Origin: Panax quinquefolius
Lineage: Eukaryota > Streptophyta > Magnoliopsida > Apiales > Araliaceae
DNA: 64,000 nucleotides
Reading direction: 5' to 3'
NCBI GenBank assembly: GCA_020205615.1
Contig: CM035170.1
Coordinates: forward strand, 13,244,980-13,308,979
Part shown: positions 10,669 to 20,810 of the stretch, piece after piece
Position numbering within the stretch: the first letter of the stretch is position 1
Layout: the number at the start of each line of letters is the position of its first letter
The notes under the pieces: model-generated
Seen by the model: the letters and a program-made list of their open reading frames with translations, nothing else
What the model was told of the DNA's origin: nothing
Databases searched by the model: none
Translations under genes and position numbers: made by a program

Positions 10669-11695
10669 ATGGCATCTGAAAATGTTGAGATAAGCAATGA
10701 AGCACATGAGACCTTTGAGTCACCAATGATCAATACCCAGGATAATGTGCATCAGGATGGCAATAATCCTCAAGAAAACAACAACGCTTACCAAATGATG
10801 AACGATGAGATGTTCAGAGGCTTTATGCAATTCATGCAACATCAGGTGAGAACGAATTCTGTTCAAAATGCAGGTGGAAACACTGGCAACTCTCAGATGG
10901 TCACCGCTAAGTAGTTCAAGGAGCTGGGACCACCGGAGATTTTGGGAGAGCCAAAACCACTTAAGGCGGAGGCGTGGATAAAGTAGATCACCAAGATATT
11001 TGATGTCTTGGGATGCTCCGAATAGCAAAAGATTCCCTTTGCCACCTTCATGTTGCGAAGAGAGGCAGATTATTGGTGGGAATCTATAAAGCGTACTCAG
11101 CCTGCCGCACTAAAGATGTTTTGGGAAAAGTTCCAAGAACTGTTCAATGACAAGTACTTTCCCGAAAGTATTCGTCACATGAAAGAGGTGAAGTTCATCA
11201 AGCTATAGCAAAATAATATGACCGTGGCACAGTATGAAGCTAAGTTTGCCGAGTTGTCCTGATTTGCGTCCCACTTGGTTGATAATAAGGAGAGAATGAC
11301 GCGGATGTTTCGTAGAGGTTTGAAACCTAAGATACGTCAATACCTAATTTCTCACAAATTATGTTTGTATTCAGATGTTGTAAATAGGGCTCAGTTATTG
11401 AAGCATGATAATGAGTCAACCCAACCAAGAGAGAGCAGCCGGCAAATTAATAATACCAGTGGTAGCAATCATCGAAGCAGTGACAACAAACGTGGAGGGA
11501 ATCAACATGCCAGAAATGGTAATCACTTCGGTGGTAATCATTGCCAAGATAATAGAAGTGGAAATTTCAAGAAGAGAAAATTCAATAATAATGGAAAGAA
11601 ATCAGCACCAACACCTGTTGTTAAGGAAGGAGAACGAACGTCGGTCGTATGTTATAATTGTGGATGAGAAGGTCACCTAGCCCGATTTGTCGTGC
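10669..11695 (+). pseudogene. gag: E1 gag, multiply interrupted
   Basis: Capsid/nucleocapsid polyprotein of a Tekay chromovirus, which packages element RNA in virus-like particles. ATG 10669 (MASENVEISN) aligns with the other copies. The capsid core follows (AEAW, RREADYWWESIK, FNDKYFPESIRHMKEV, then RGLKPKIRQYLISHKLC at about 11312-11365). Stops replace coding triplets at 10912 (CAG to TAG), 10984 (CAG to TAG), near 11023, near 11206 and near 11260. Only one CCHC knuckle (CYNCG, about 11650) remains where E3 and E4 have two: roughly 60 bases are missing, apparently fusing knuckle 1 to knuckle 2, and an AGA-to-TGA change breaks what is left. Non-functional. Confidence 0.88.
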
Positions 11696-13877
11696 ACCAA
11701 AGTCAAGTCCAGCTTGGATGGAGGCATCAAAGGCAGTCCCAGACAGAACAAAACGGTAGATCAAGGGAGAGTGTTTGTCGTAACCTCCCAAAAATTGAGG
11801 AATCCGAACGAGGTGATCACAGGTAAGCTAATCATAAACTCTAGCGAAGTCTATACCTTATTTGATACCGGTTCTACCCATTCTTTTATTTCTCCTACTT
11901 GAGCTCAATGTTTAAATTTAACTCCGGAGAAATTAGACTTTGATTTATCTGTTGAAACTACGTTGGGAGAAACCTTAATTACATCCACTGTTTATAAGTT
12001 TTGTTTGATTCAAATCGGTAACCGCACGTTACCTGTCGATCTTATCTCTTTGAAAATACTTGCATTTGATGTGATATTAGGGATTGATTGGTTAACTATT
12101 CATCATGAAAAAATTGATTATTTTTGTAAGGTTTTTAGCTTTCATATTCCTAACCAACCTACTATGCGAATTCAAGCAACCAAACCATTAAAGTCAATCA
12201 CTGTCATATCAAGCCAAAAAGCTATTCGTTTATTAAAAAACAGATGTCCAACTTTTCTTAGCCCATGTCACGATTTAAATAAAATACGCCGATTTGAATG
12301 ATATTTCTATTGTTAATAAATTTCCGACGTATTCCCTAAAGAACTTCCTTACCCCCCAGGCGTGAAATTGAATTTTTATCGACCTTGAACCCGATACAAA
12401 ACCCATTTCCAAAGCCCCATATCGAATGGCTCCTATTGAACTTCAGGAGTTAAAAACCCAACTATAGGAATTGTTAGACATCGGTTTCATTCGTCCTAGT
12501 ACGTCTCCTTAGGTTGCTCCTATTTTATTCGTGAAGAAGAAAGATGGAAGTATGCGACTTTGTATTGATTATCGGGAGTTAAATCATGTCACCATCATAA
12601 ATAGGTACCCGTTACCTCGTATTGATGATCTGTTTGACCAGTTGTAAGGCACCAAATTCTTTTCAAAGATCGATCTTCGTTCTGGATATCATCAATTAAA
12701 GGTTAAAACTGATGACATTCTAAAGATTGCTTTTAGAACTCGGTATGGGCTTTACGAATTCCTAGTCATTTCTTTTGGATTGACTAATGCTCCTGCTGCC
12801 TTCATGGATATGATGAACCGAGTATTCAAGGAATATTTTGTATCATTTTGTGGTTCTCTTTATTGATGACATCCTCATTTACTCCAAAAGCCGTGAAGAT
12901 CATGAGCAACATTTGAGGCTGATACTTCAAAAGCTTCGTGAAAACAAGCTATATGCCAAATTGAAGAAATGCAAGTTCTGGCTTGAGGAAGTAGCATTCC
13001 TTGGGCACGTAATATCAAATCATGAAATATCTGTTGACCCGGCAAAGATTGAAGCAATACAAAGCTGGGAGCAACCGAAGTACGTAGCTTTCTAGGCTTA
13101 GCTGGTTATTATCAGAGATTCATGGAAGGATTTTCTTGAATCGCTACTCCGTTAACTCAGCTGGCTCGAAAAGATATAAAATTCGGTTGGAGCGAGGAAT
13201 GTGAGAAGTGTTTTCAAGAACTCAAGAGGATACTCATTTCATCACCTGTTCTAACAATACCATCTGGTTCGGAGGGATTTGTCATCTACAGTGATGCTTA
13301 AGGCAAAGGTTTAGGATGTGTTCTTATGCAACATGGAAAAGTCAAAGCCTATGCCTCACGACAACTCAAAGAATATGAGAGCAATTATCCTACTCATGAT
13401 TTAGAGTTGGCAGCTGTCATTTTTACACTTAAAATCTGGAGGCATTACCTGTATGGGGAGAAGGTGGAGATCATTACGGATCATAAAAGTCTCAAATATT
13501 TCTTTACTCAAAAGGAACTCAACATGCGGCAACGACGTTAGCTTGAACCGTTGAAAGATTATAATCATACTATTCAATACCATCTTGGAAAAGTGAACGT
13601 GGTAGCTGACGCATTGAGTAGAAGATCATATGCGGGTACGAGTGCGATATTGTCAACGCAAAGGCCCATTTTGTATGACTTGCAAAGGATAGAGATAGAG
13701 ATAAAGACTCCAAGGACCCACGTGATAATGGCAAATATACGTGTAGAACCGACTTTAATCGATAAAGTTAAAGTTGCTCAAACTACAGGCCTGGAGCTGA
13801 TGCGTATGAAGAAGAAAATGCAAGAAGGTGCTATTCCGGAAGCAAGAATCGATGAAGAAGGAATACTTAGAGTCAAC
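11696..13877 (+). pseudogene. pol: E1 pol (protease, RT, RNase H), truncated by insertion
   Basis: Protease: DTGS at 11874 in the context YTLFDTGSTHSFIS. Reverse transcriptase: [17 protein letters not shown] (about 12532-12582), then [10 protein letters not shown] with the catalytic GATGAC at 12865-12870. RNase H: YSDA (about 13288, followed by a TAA), HDLELAAV (about 13396), [10 protein letters not shown] (about 13480), [16 protein letters not shown] (about 13575). A single-base loss near 11690, a codon-scale change near 12836 and several stops break it. The frame ends at 13877 in the word GILRVN, where a new LTR (TGTAAGACCCC) begins; integrase and chromodomain are absent from this copy in the window. 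Confidence 0.9.
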
Positions 13878-14034
13878 TGTAAGACCCCAAATTTTATGAA
13901 ATGAAAGTATTGAATTTTCTTATAATTATTTTTTTATTTAGTAAATGGTTAAATTGATAAAGGTTAAAGTTAAGGATAACATTTGAAAATTTTTCAAAGT
14001 AAGCAAGTTGATATAAAATATGAGTTGTGTCGGG

Positions 14035-14080
14035 GAATATTCGATTGGTCAGGGAATATTCGTTTTAATAGGGAATATTC
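14035..14080 (+). promoter_or_regulatory. Three GAATATTC palindromes at 19-base spacing
   Basis: GAATATTC at 14035-14042, 14054-14061 and 14073-14080, each preceded by GG and followed by G. It fits GAAnnTTC, the core of plant heat-shock elements. A regulatory role is inference. Confidence 0.45.
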
Positions 14081-15002
14081 GTATGACGACACAATCATTG
14101 GTGGACCTCACAACGGAGGTACTTTAGTAGTTTAAAAACGACTGAAATATTTTTAAAAATAACAGCAAAAGTTTTACCGTTAAAATTGTTGAACTACCTG
14201 GTAGTAAAAGTACAGTAATACGCGTGGTTGCATAGTAGCACACGGTATTGATTATTGATGCTTACGTGATAATTCACTTATTTATACTCAAATATTGCTA
14301 CAGTAATTGCTACATAATATCTCTCATATTATTGATTCAATTATTATCACAGTATCATCTGCATAATATTTTATATTTTTTAAATCAATAATTGAGACGA
14401 CAAAGTTATTAATATTATTATCTGCAATATTGACAATGTCTAGAAAGTTCTGTCAAGAAGAGGTTTGGTCACCTAATTGCGCGCCAATAGGGAGAAATCC
14501 TTATTGAAAATTCCCCTCTTTCATGGGAATGATCTGATTGTTAAATATTGTGAGTTATAATATTAATGATGAATAAGTTCGTGTTGATTAAAGATAAAAT
14601 TAATGGAAATCGATATCTATTTCGATAATAATTGATGTTTGGTGGTTATATTGACCAATCGGGTAATTGATCGGATAAATGAGCAATTAATTGCTATTAA
14701 TTCACATGCTTATAACTATTTGTTCACATGTGTGTACTATTGATTCACATGCATGTACTATTAGGGGATGTGGTGCAAGATTGATAATACTTGTATGACT
14801 AAATTAAAAATAGAGGTATAGATGAATGTGGTTCTACATCCTCATCCTCATGCTTATAAATAGAATAAGTAATATTATTTCGTTTCGTTTTTTTTCTTCC
14901 TCCATTGCTATAAGTAATACATCCTCATCCTCATGCTTATAAGTAATATTATTATAGAATAAGTAATATTATTTCGTTTCGTTTTTTTTCTTCCTCCATT
15001 GC

Positions 15003-15010
15003 TATAAATA
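15003..15010 (+). promoter_or_regulatory. TATA box of Eb LTR
   Basis: CTATAAATAGGGGG, the same context as at 9038. An upstream copy at 14895-14915 (GCTATAAGTAATACATCC) lies in a local duplication and is less good. Confidence 0.65.
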
Positions 15011-15179
15011 GGGGGTAACCCCAACTTCCTAAAACACACCATTTCAATATTAGAAGTTCTTATTCTATAAGTATTGTGAGTATTTTTTTTGAGTATAAGG
15101 ATATTTTGAGTGTAGATTTTTCTGCAAGATTTTCTCTTAATAATATACGATATTCCAGTCAAATTCAGTTTCTACTAAG

Positions 15180-16169
15180 GTAAAGGATATTATTTTATTT
15201 CAATACTCGTAAGAAAAATATTATTTTCTTCCATACTTCATAGTATGGAAGGGATATTATTTCATTTCATATTCCTAAATTTAAACTTACTATGGTAAGT
15301 ATTACTTCTATAATTCCTGAAATTAGTAGAATATCCTTGATATTTGCGCTTCATTCAGTATCTTTTTATGAAAATATGATTATGAGTATTCTTGATAAGT
15401 TTTAACCTTTTCATGACAAGGTATTATTCACATGGTACTATTCCCGAAGTACTATTCACTCGGGTATTATTCACCCGGGATACTATTCATGATAAAAATT
15501 GATTTCTTTTCAGTCCAAATCTTTTTTGATACAATATTATTCTTGAATTTTACTCCACAAAGAAGTATCATGTTGACAATTTGGACATTATTAAATTCTG
15601 GATAAATTAAATTATAAATCTTTAGAATTTATCATTTGCTTGCATTTAATTGAATTAGTATATCATTGTCATCATCCTCATGTTTATATTGTTATGAAAG
15701 TCATCTTTGGCCCGTAGTGCATAAATGGACTATTAATTGGTATGATTATGACCATGGATCATTCGATATAATCATGACCCGTAATGTTACAAATGATGTG
15801 GTAAAAGTTCTCATTGGCCCGTAGTGCATTGATGGACAGTGGTTGGCATGATCATGACCATTGGTGATAACCCGAATATCCTTGGCCCGTAGTGTATGGA
15901 TAATTCAGTGATGTGGACTATTTATTGAGCTGAGTCTCAGCGATAAAATTGATGATAAACTTTTTAAATTATAGAAGATAGTAGATATCATGCTCTACTT
16001 GAATCTTCTAATGGATTACTTATTCCACTACAGTTAAACTTGTTGTCTATTATATTCTATTAGTTTAACTTTGTTGAAGGCTAACGATAATTTATTTTGC
16101 ATTATCTTAGTTATAATATTTTTTACTGGGCTAGTTGAGCTCACCATTTGCTTTCATTATTCTCTTTAG
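15180..16169 (+). other. Putative LTR intron (Eb LTR)
   Basis: CTAAG/GTAAAGG at 15180 and TTCATTATTCTCTTTAG/G at 16169 with CTCACC upstream. Length 990 bases. Contains the GTAGTGCA array. Inferred, not shown. Confidence 0.42.
15690..15905 (+). repeat. GTAGTGCA-motif array
   Basis: Three units with GGCCCGTAGTGCAT and spacers nearly identical to 9725-9935, including GGTATGATTATGACC. Confidence 0.8.
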
Positions 16170-16449
16170 GAAATGAGAATATAGTTGCGACAAGTCGGGA
16201 ACGGAGTGACGGTCCAGATGGTTATTTTAGTAGTCTTCACTATTCTATAAAATAGTGTGATAATAATTGTATTAAGATTAAATTTGAGTTTGGATATTGT
16301 CTAGAAGACAATATTTGTGTTAAAATTCTCAGCTTATGTTTTGTCGTATTTACACGATAGTTGTATTAATTAAGTTGTATTTGAATTTTGTATCATGTAT
16401 TTGGCGACTAAGAATGGGTGATGTATACCTATTTTGGGGGCGTCACAGT

Positions 16450-16461
16450 TGGTATCAGAGC
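16450..16461 (+). other. tRNA-iMet primer binding site of Eb
   Basis: TGGTATCAGAGC two bases after the LTR end at 16447, perfect match. Confidence 0.92.
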
Positions 16462-16596
16462 CTAGGGATATGATCCCTGACTGAGATGTGAGAATAGAAC
16501 TAGGAGGGGAGAGACGAGAAATTCCTTCGCTAGTATGACCTACCTAAGTTTATTTGGTATTTTTTTGGTCGGTCAGAGTATAGGGATAATATTTGT
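16462..16596 (+). other. Eb leader remnant, cut by next LTR
   Basis: 135 bases of family leader end at ATAATATTTGT, where the next LTR starts at 16597. TTTGT (16592-16596) is the expected target duplication. The rest of Eb is not seen to the right. Confidence 0.8.
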
Positions 16597-17459
16597 TGTA
16601 AGACCCCAACTTTTATTAATAAAGATTAAATTTTCTCGAAATATATTTTTTAATATTATGGTGTGGATTTGGTATAATGTTATGGTTGTGGGTAATATTT
16701 ACAAATTTTGTAAATTAAGCAAGTGGTTATATAATATTCGATTGATCGGGGAATATTCGTTTTAACAGGGAATTTTCGTATAATGACACAATCATTAGTG
16801 GACCCACAACGGAAGTATTGTCGTAGTTAGAAAATGACATAATTATCTTTTTATAAAAATAACGGCGAAAGTTTTACCGTTAAACTATTGAACTACTCGG
16901 TAGTAACAATACAGTAATATGCGTGGTTGCATAATAACACACGGTATCGATTATTGATGCTTACGTGAGAAGTCACTCAGTTATACTCAATTATTGCTAC
17001 AAATTAATTGTTTGCATCATATCTCTCTATATTATTGATTCAATTATTGTCACAAAGATCATCTGCATAATATTTATTATTATTAAATCAATAATTGAGA
17101 CGACAAAGTTATTCATATTATTATTTTCAATATTGACAATGTCTAGAAGTTTTGTCAAGGAGAGGTTTGGTCACCTAATTGAGCGCCAATAAGGAGAAAT
17201 CCTTATCGAAAAGTCCCATCTTTCCTGGGAACGACCTGGTTGTTAAATATTGTGAGTTATAATATTAATGATGAATAAGTTCATGTTAATTAAAGATGAA
17301 ATTGATAGTTCCATTGTGTTAAGATTAGTAGTATTAGTGGAAATCGACATTTATTTCGATAATAATTGATGTCTGGAGGTTATATTGACCAATCGGGTAA
17401 TTAATCGGATAAATGAGCAATTAATTGCTATTATTTCACATGCTTATAATTATTTGTTC

Positions 17460-17735
17460 ACATGTGTGTACTATTGATTCACATTCATGTACTATTAGGG
17501 GAGGTAGTGCAAGATTGATAATACTTGCATGACTAAGTTAAAAATGGAGGTATAGATGGAGGTACTATACTGTAATTTGTTTTTTTACTTGATTATACTA
17601 TTAAGTCACATGAATGAACTATTAATTCATAATATTTACTATTAGGGGAGTTGATACAAGTTTGATAATACTTGTAGGAATAAATTAAAAATGAAGAAAA
17701 AGAAGAAGGTATTATACTGTAATATTTGGAGCCCC
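17460..17735 (+). repeat. Duplicated U3 block upstream of TATA
   Basis: Two related units of about 125 bases, each with TGTACTATTAGGGGAG or close to it, GGTGCAAG(A/T)TTGATAATA, CTTGCA(T/G)GACTAA and ending TACTATACTGTAAT-like. The same pair is at 25285-25545, 36590-36850, 56165-56435 and 59960-60185. A duplicated enhancer is one reading. Confidence 0.7.
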
Positions 17736-17766
17736 AAAACGTGCAATTATCGAAACTATATTTTCC

Positions 17767-17774
17767 TATAAATA
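17767..17774 (+). promoter_or_regulatory. TATA box of E2 5' LTR
   Basis: TTTTCCTATAAATAGAAGC, followed by a C/T-rich leader (CATTCTTCCTTCATTTCTCA). Confidence 0.68.
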
Positions 17775-17964
17775 GAAGCTCATTCTTCCTTCATTTCTCA
17801 CCAATTCACTAAAGCTATAGAGCAATTATTATAGAGAGAAATTATAGAGAGAAAGAAGAAGAGAAGTCTGCTACCTCACTATTCCAGTATCCAGTCTTCT
17901 TCTAAGGTAAGGGGTATTATTCTTTCGTATTCATGAAGAGAGTTATTTTCTTTCAATACTCGTA

Positions 17965-18385
17965 AGGGTTGTTATTCCATTCGTTATTAGTATGTTGGAA
18001 AAATGTGTCTATGCGAAGTTCCGAATACATGGTGAAATTCTTCTGTTATTCCATTCTTTATTATTCTTTTGTAATAACCTGTCTGTGCGGTCTATCGCAT
18101 GCCTGGTGAATTCAGTTGTTATTCCATTCTTTATTATTCTGTTGGAATATCCTGTCTATGCGGATTACGCATGACCTGGTTCCATTCTTTATTATTCTGT
18201 TGGAATATCCTATCAGTACAGGTTACGCATGACCTGGTTCCATTCTTTATCATTCTGTTGGAATAACTTATCTGTGCGGGTTACTCATGCCTGATGAATT
18301 CTTCTATTATTCCATTCTTTATTATTCGGTTGGAATAACATGTCTATGTGAATTACCGCATGCATGGTGAATGATCCTTCGTATT
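17965..18385 (+). repeat. Hairpin array
   Basis: About six units of roughly 62 bases: TTATTCCA, TTCTTTATTATTCTGT, TGGAATAA/TGGAATAT, then CTGTCTATGCGGATTACGCATG-like, each word short. TTATTCCA and TGGAATAA are exact reverse complements; TGCGG and CCGCA also pair. Confidence 0.87.
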
Positions 18386-18734
18386 TATTCCTTATTAAAT
18401 TGTGGAAATGATCTGTCTATGTGGATTATCGCATGGCGGGCAAAAAATCCATTTGCAGTTTCATATATTCTATTATACTAAGTTGTTTAAAGTTTTGGCT
18501 TCTATACTCCATGAAATTAGTAGAATATCCTAGATATTTGCGCTTCATCCAGTATATTTTCATGGAAATATTCTTCTGAGCATTCTTGAATTTTACTCCA
18601 CAAAACAGTATCATGTTGACAATTTGGATGTTATTGATTTCTGGATAAATTAAATTATAAATCTTTAAAAATTTATCCTTGAACTTTTTTATTGAATTCT
18701 TATATCATTGTCATCATCCTCATGTTTATAATAT

Positions 18735-18995
18735 GTTGAAAGTCATATGTGGCATGTAGTGCATAGATGGACTTGGTATGATTATGACCAGGGATTATTT
18801 AGTATAATCATGACCGCAATGTTACAAATGATGTGGTAAAAGTCCTCATTGGTCGTAGTGCATTGATGGACAGTTGTTGGAATGATCATGACTATTGATG
18901 AATACACGAATATCCTTGGCCCATAGTGCATGGATAATTTGTGGTCGTGATACTAATGAATATCCTTGGTCGTAGTGCAGGGATGATGTGGTTTT
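18735..18995 (+). repeat. GTAGTGCA-motif array
   Basis: Five motif copies (one each as CATGTAGTGCA, GTCGTAGTGCA, CCCATAGTGCA and TGGTCGTAGTGCA variants). Between the first two lies the dyad ATGATTAT ... ATAATCAT (about 18780-18810), kept in most copies. Confidence 0.82.
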
Positions 18996-19521
18996 TTATT
19001 AAGCTGAGTGTCAACGATAAAAGTGATGACCTTTTAAATCATAGAAGATAGTATATTTTATTCTCTACTTGACTCTTCTAATGGATTGCTTGTTCCGCTG
19101 CAGTTAAACTTGATGTTTGTTATATTTTATCAGTTTAACACTGTTGAAGGCTAATGATAAATTATTCTGCATTATCTTAGTCATAATATTTCTTACTGGG
19201 CTAGTTGAGCTCACCCTTTTGCTTTCATTGTCCTCTTCAGGAAATGAGAACGTAGCCGGGACTAGTCGGGGAACGGAGTGACGGTCCAGAAGATAGCATT
19301 AGTAGTCCTCACTATTCTATGAAATAGTGTGATAATAAATGTATTGAGGACTCCATTTGAGTTGAATATTGTCTAGAAGATAATATTCGTATTAAAACTC
19401 TTAGTTTATGTTTTGTCGTATTTTACACGACAGTTGTATTATTAAGTTGTATTTGAATTTTGTACCATGTATTTGGCGACTCAAGATGGGTGATGTAAAC
19501 CTATTTTGGGGGTGTCACAGT

Positions 19522-19533
19522 TAGTATCAAAGC
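19522..19533 (+). other. Mutated iMet primer binding site of E2
   Basis: TAGTATCAAAGC, two G-to-A changes from TGGTATCAGAGC, at the normal distance from the LTR end. Confidence 0.85.
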
Positions 19534-19706
19534 TTAGGGATATGATCCCTGGCTGAGATGTGAGACAAGAACTAGGAGGGGAGAGACATGAAATTCCTTC
19601 GCTAGTATGACCAACCTAAGTTTATTTGGTATTTAATTGGTCGGTCAGAGTATAGGGATAATATGTGACATGTCAATTAACCCTTGTTTTGTGGCAGTAT
19701 TTGAAA

Positions 19707-20810
19707 ATGACATCCGAGAATGTTGAGAATAGAAATGGAGCATAGGAGACCGTTGAGTCTCCACATATCAATAATCAGGATAATGTACATTAGGAAGGCG
19801 ACAATCCACATGCGAACAACAACACTGACCAAATGATGAATGATGGAATGTTCAGAGGCTTTATGCAATTCATGCAATATCAGGCAATAGCGGCTCCTGT
19901 CCAAAATGCATGTGGAAACACTGACAACTCTCGGACGGTCACCGCTAAACAGTTCAAGGAGCTGGGACCACCGGAGTTTATTGGAGAGCCAAAACCACTT
20001 AGGGCGGAAGCGTGGATAAAGCAGATCATCAAGATATTTGATGTCTTGGGATGTTCCGAGGAGCAAAAGGATCCCTTTGCCACCTTTATGTTGCGAAGAG
20101 AGGCAGATTACTGGTGGGAATCGGTAAAGCGTACTCAACCTATCGCATTGAAGATTTCTTGGGAGAAGTTCCAAGAACTATTCAACGACAAGTACTTCCC
20201 CGAAAGTATTCGTCACATGAAAGATGTAGAATTCATCAAGTTTGAGCAGAACAATATGACCGTGTCGCAGTACGAAGATAAGTTTTCCGAGTTGTCCCGG
20301 TTTGCGTCTCACTTGGTTGATAATGAAGAGAGAATAATGCGGATGTTTTTAAGAGGTTTAAAACCCGAGATACGTCAATATTTAATTTCTCATAAACTGT
20401 GTTTGTATTCAAATGTTGTAAATAGGGCTCAGTTATTGGAGCGCGATAACGAGTCAACCCAACCAAGAGAAAGCAGCCGGCAAAATGATAATACCAGTGG
20501 TGACAACAAATGTGGAGGGAATCAACATGCCAGAAATGGTAACCACTTCGGTGGTAATCATGGCCAAGATAATAAGAATGAACATTTCAAGAAGAGAAGA
20601 TTCAACAATGATAGAAAGACGTCAGCACCAACACCTGTTGTTAAGGAAGGAGAACGTCCACCTATCATATGCTTCAAATTCGGAGGGGAGGGACACATCA
20701 GTCCAAACTACGTGATGCAGTCCAAACTGCGCGATGCAGTCCAAAGTTTGTTATAATTACGGAAGAGAAGGTCACCTAGCCCAATGTTTTCGTGCACCGA
20801 AGACAAGTCC
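19707..20810 (+). pseudogene. gag: E2 gag
   Basis: ATG 19707 (MTSENVENRNGA) then TAG at 19743 in place of CAG. From about 19833 to 20756 the frame is open: FRGFMQFMQ, AEAWIKQIIKIFDVLG, ADYWWESVK, ESIRHMKDVEFIK, RGLKPEIRQYLISHKLC, a basic Asn/Gly-rich tail (about 20480-20600), then two CCHC knuckles. Knuckle 1 has lost two cysteines (ICFKFGGEGHISPNY). A 19-base tandem duplication (20706-20724 and 20725-20743) shifts the frame by +1 just after it, and knuckle 2 continues in the new frame with Cys-to-Tyr. So the capsid half reads through but the RNA-binding part is ruined. Confidence 0.9.
20706..20743 (+). repeat. 19-bp tandem duplication causing frameshift
   Basis: AACTACGTGATGCAGTCCA then AACTGCGCGATGCAGTCCA. 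E3 and E4 have one copy. 19 is not a multiple of 3, which explains the frame change between 20756 and 20734. Confidence 0.9.

Larger units (their letters stand above)
13878..16447 (+). mobile_element. Tekay LTR of element Eb, inserted in E1 pol
   Basis: Complete LTR of 2570 bases, TGTAAGACCCC to GGGGGCGTCACA, the cleanest short-subtype LTR in the window. In order: three GAATATTC sites (14035, 14054, 14073), a conserved GAGGTTTGGTCACCTAATTG near 14460, TATA 15003, donor-like AAGGTAAAGG 15180, TACTATTC repeats, GTAGTGCA array, acceptor block 16169, end. Left flank TCAAC (13873-13877) is the expected 5-bp target duplication, but its partner is not found in the window, so the far end of this insertion has been rearranged or lies outside. 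Confidence 0.92.
17907..19240 (+). other. Putative LTR intron (E2 5' LTR)
   Basis: Best pair of signals in the window: TTCTAAG/GTAAGGGG donor at 17907 and GCTTTCATTGTCCTCTTCAG/G acceptor at 19240, with GCTCACCC about 28 bases before the AG. It would remove 1334 bases holding both repeat arrays and many short upstream frames. Inferred from signals and conservation only. Confidence 0.45.
16597..19519 (+). mobile_element. Tekay LTR, 5' LTR of E2
   Basis: 2923 bases, TGTAAGACCCCAACTTTTAT to GGGGGTGTCACA. Middle subtype: it has a duplicated U3 block (17460-17735), TATA 17767, donor GGTAAGG 17907, the hairpin array 17965-18385 that the short subtype lacks, the GTAGTGCA array and an intact acceptor block at 19240. 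One GAATATTC is intact (16751); the next is changed to GAATTTTC. Confidence 0.92.

Noticed and set aside
10720..11028. Long antisense frames under gag (also 19677-20174 and 27491-27952)
   Set aside because: They mirror the gag codons in each copy and carry no independent signal.
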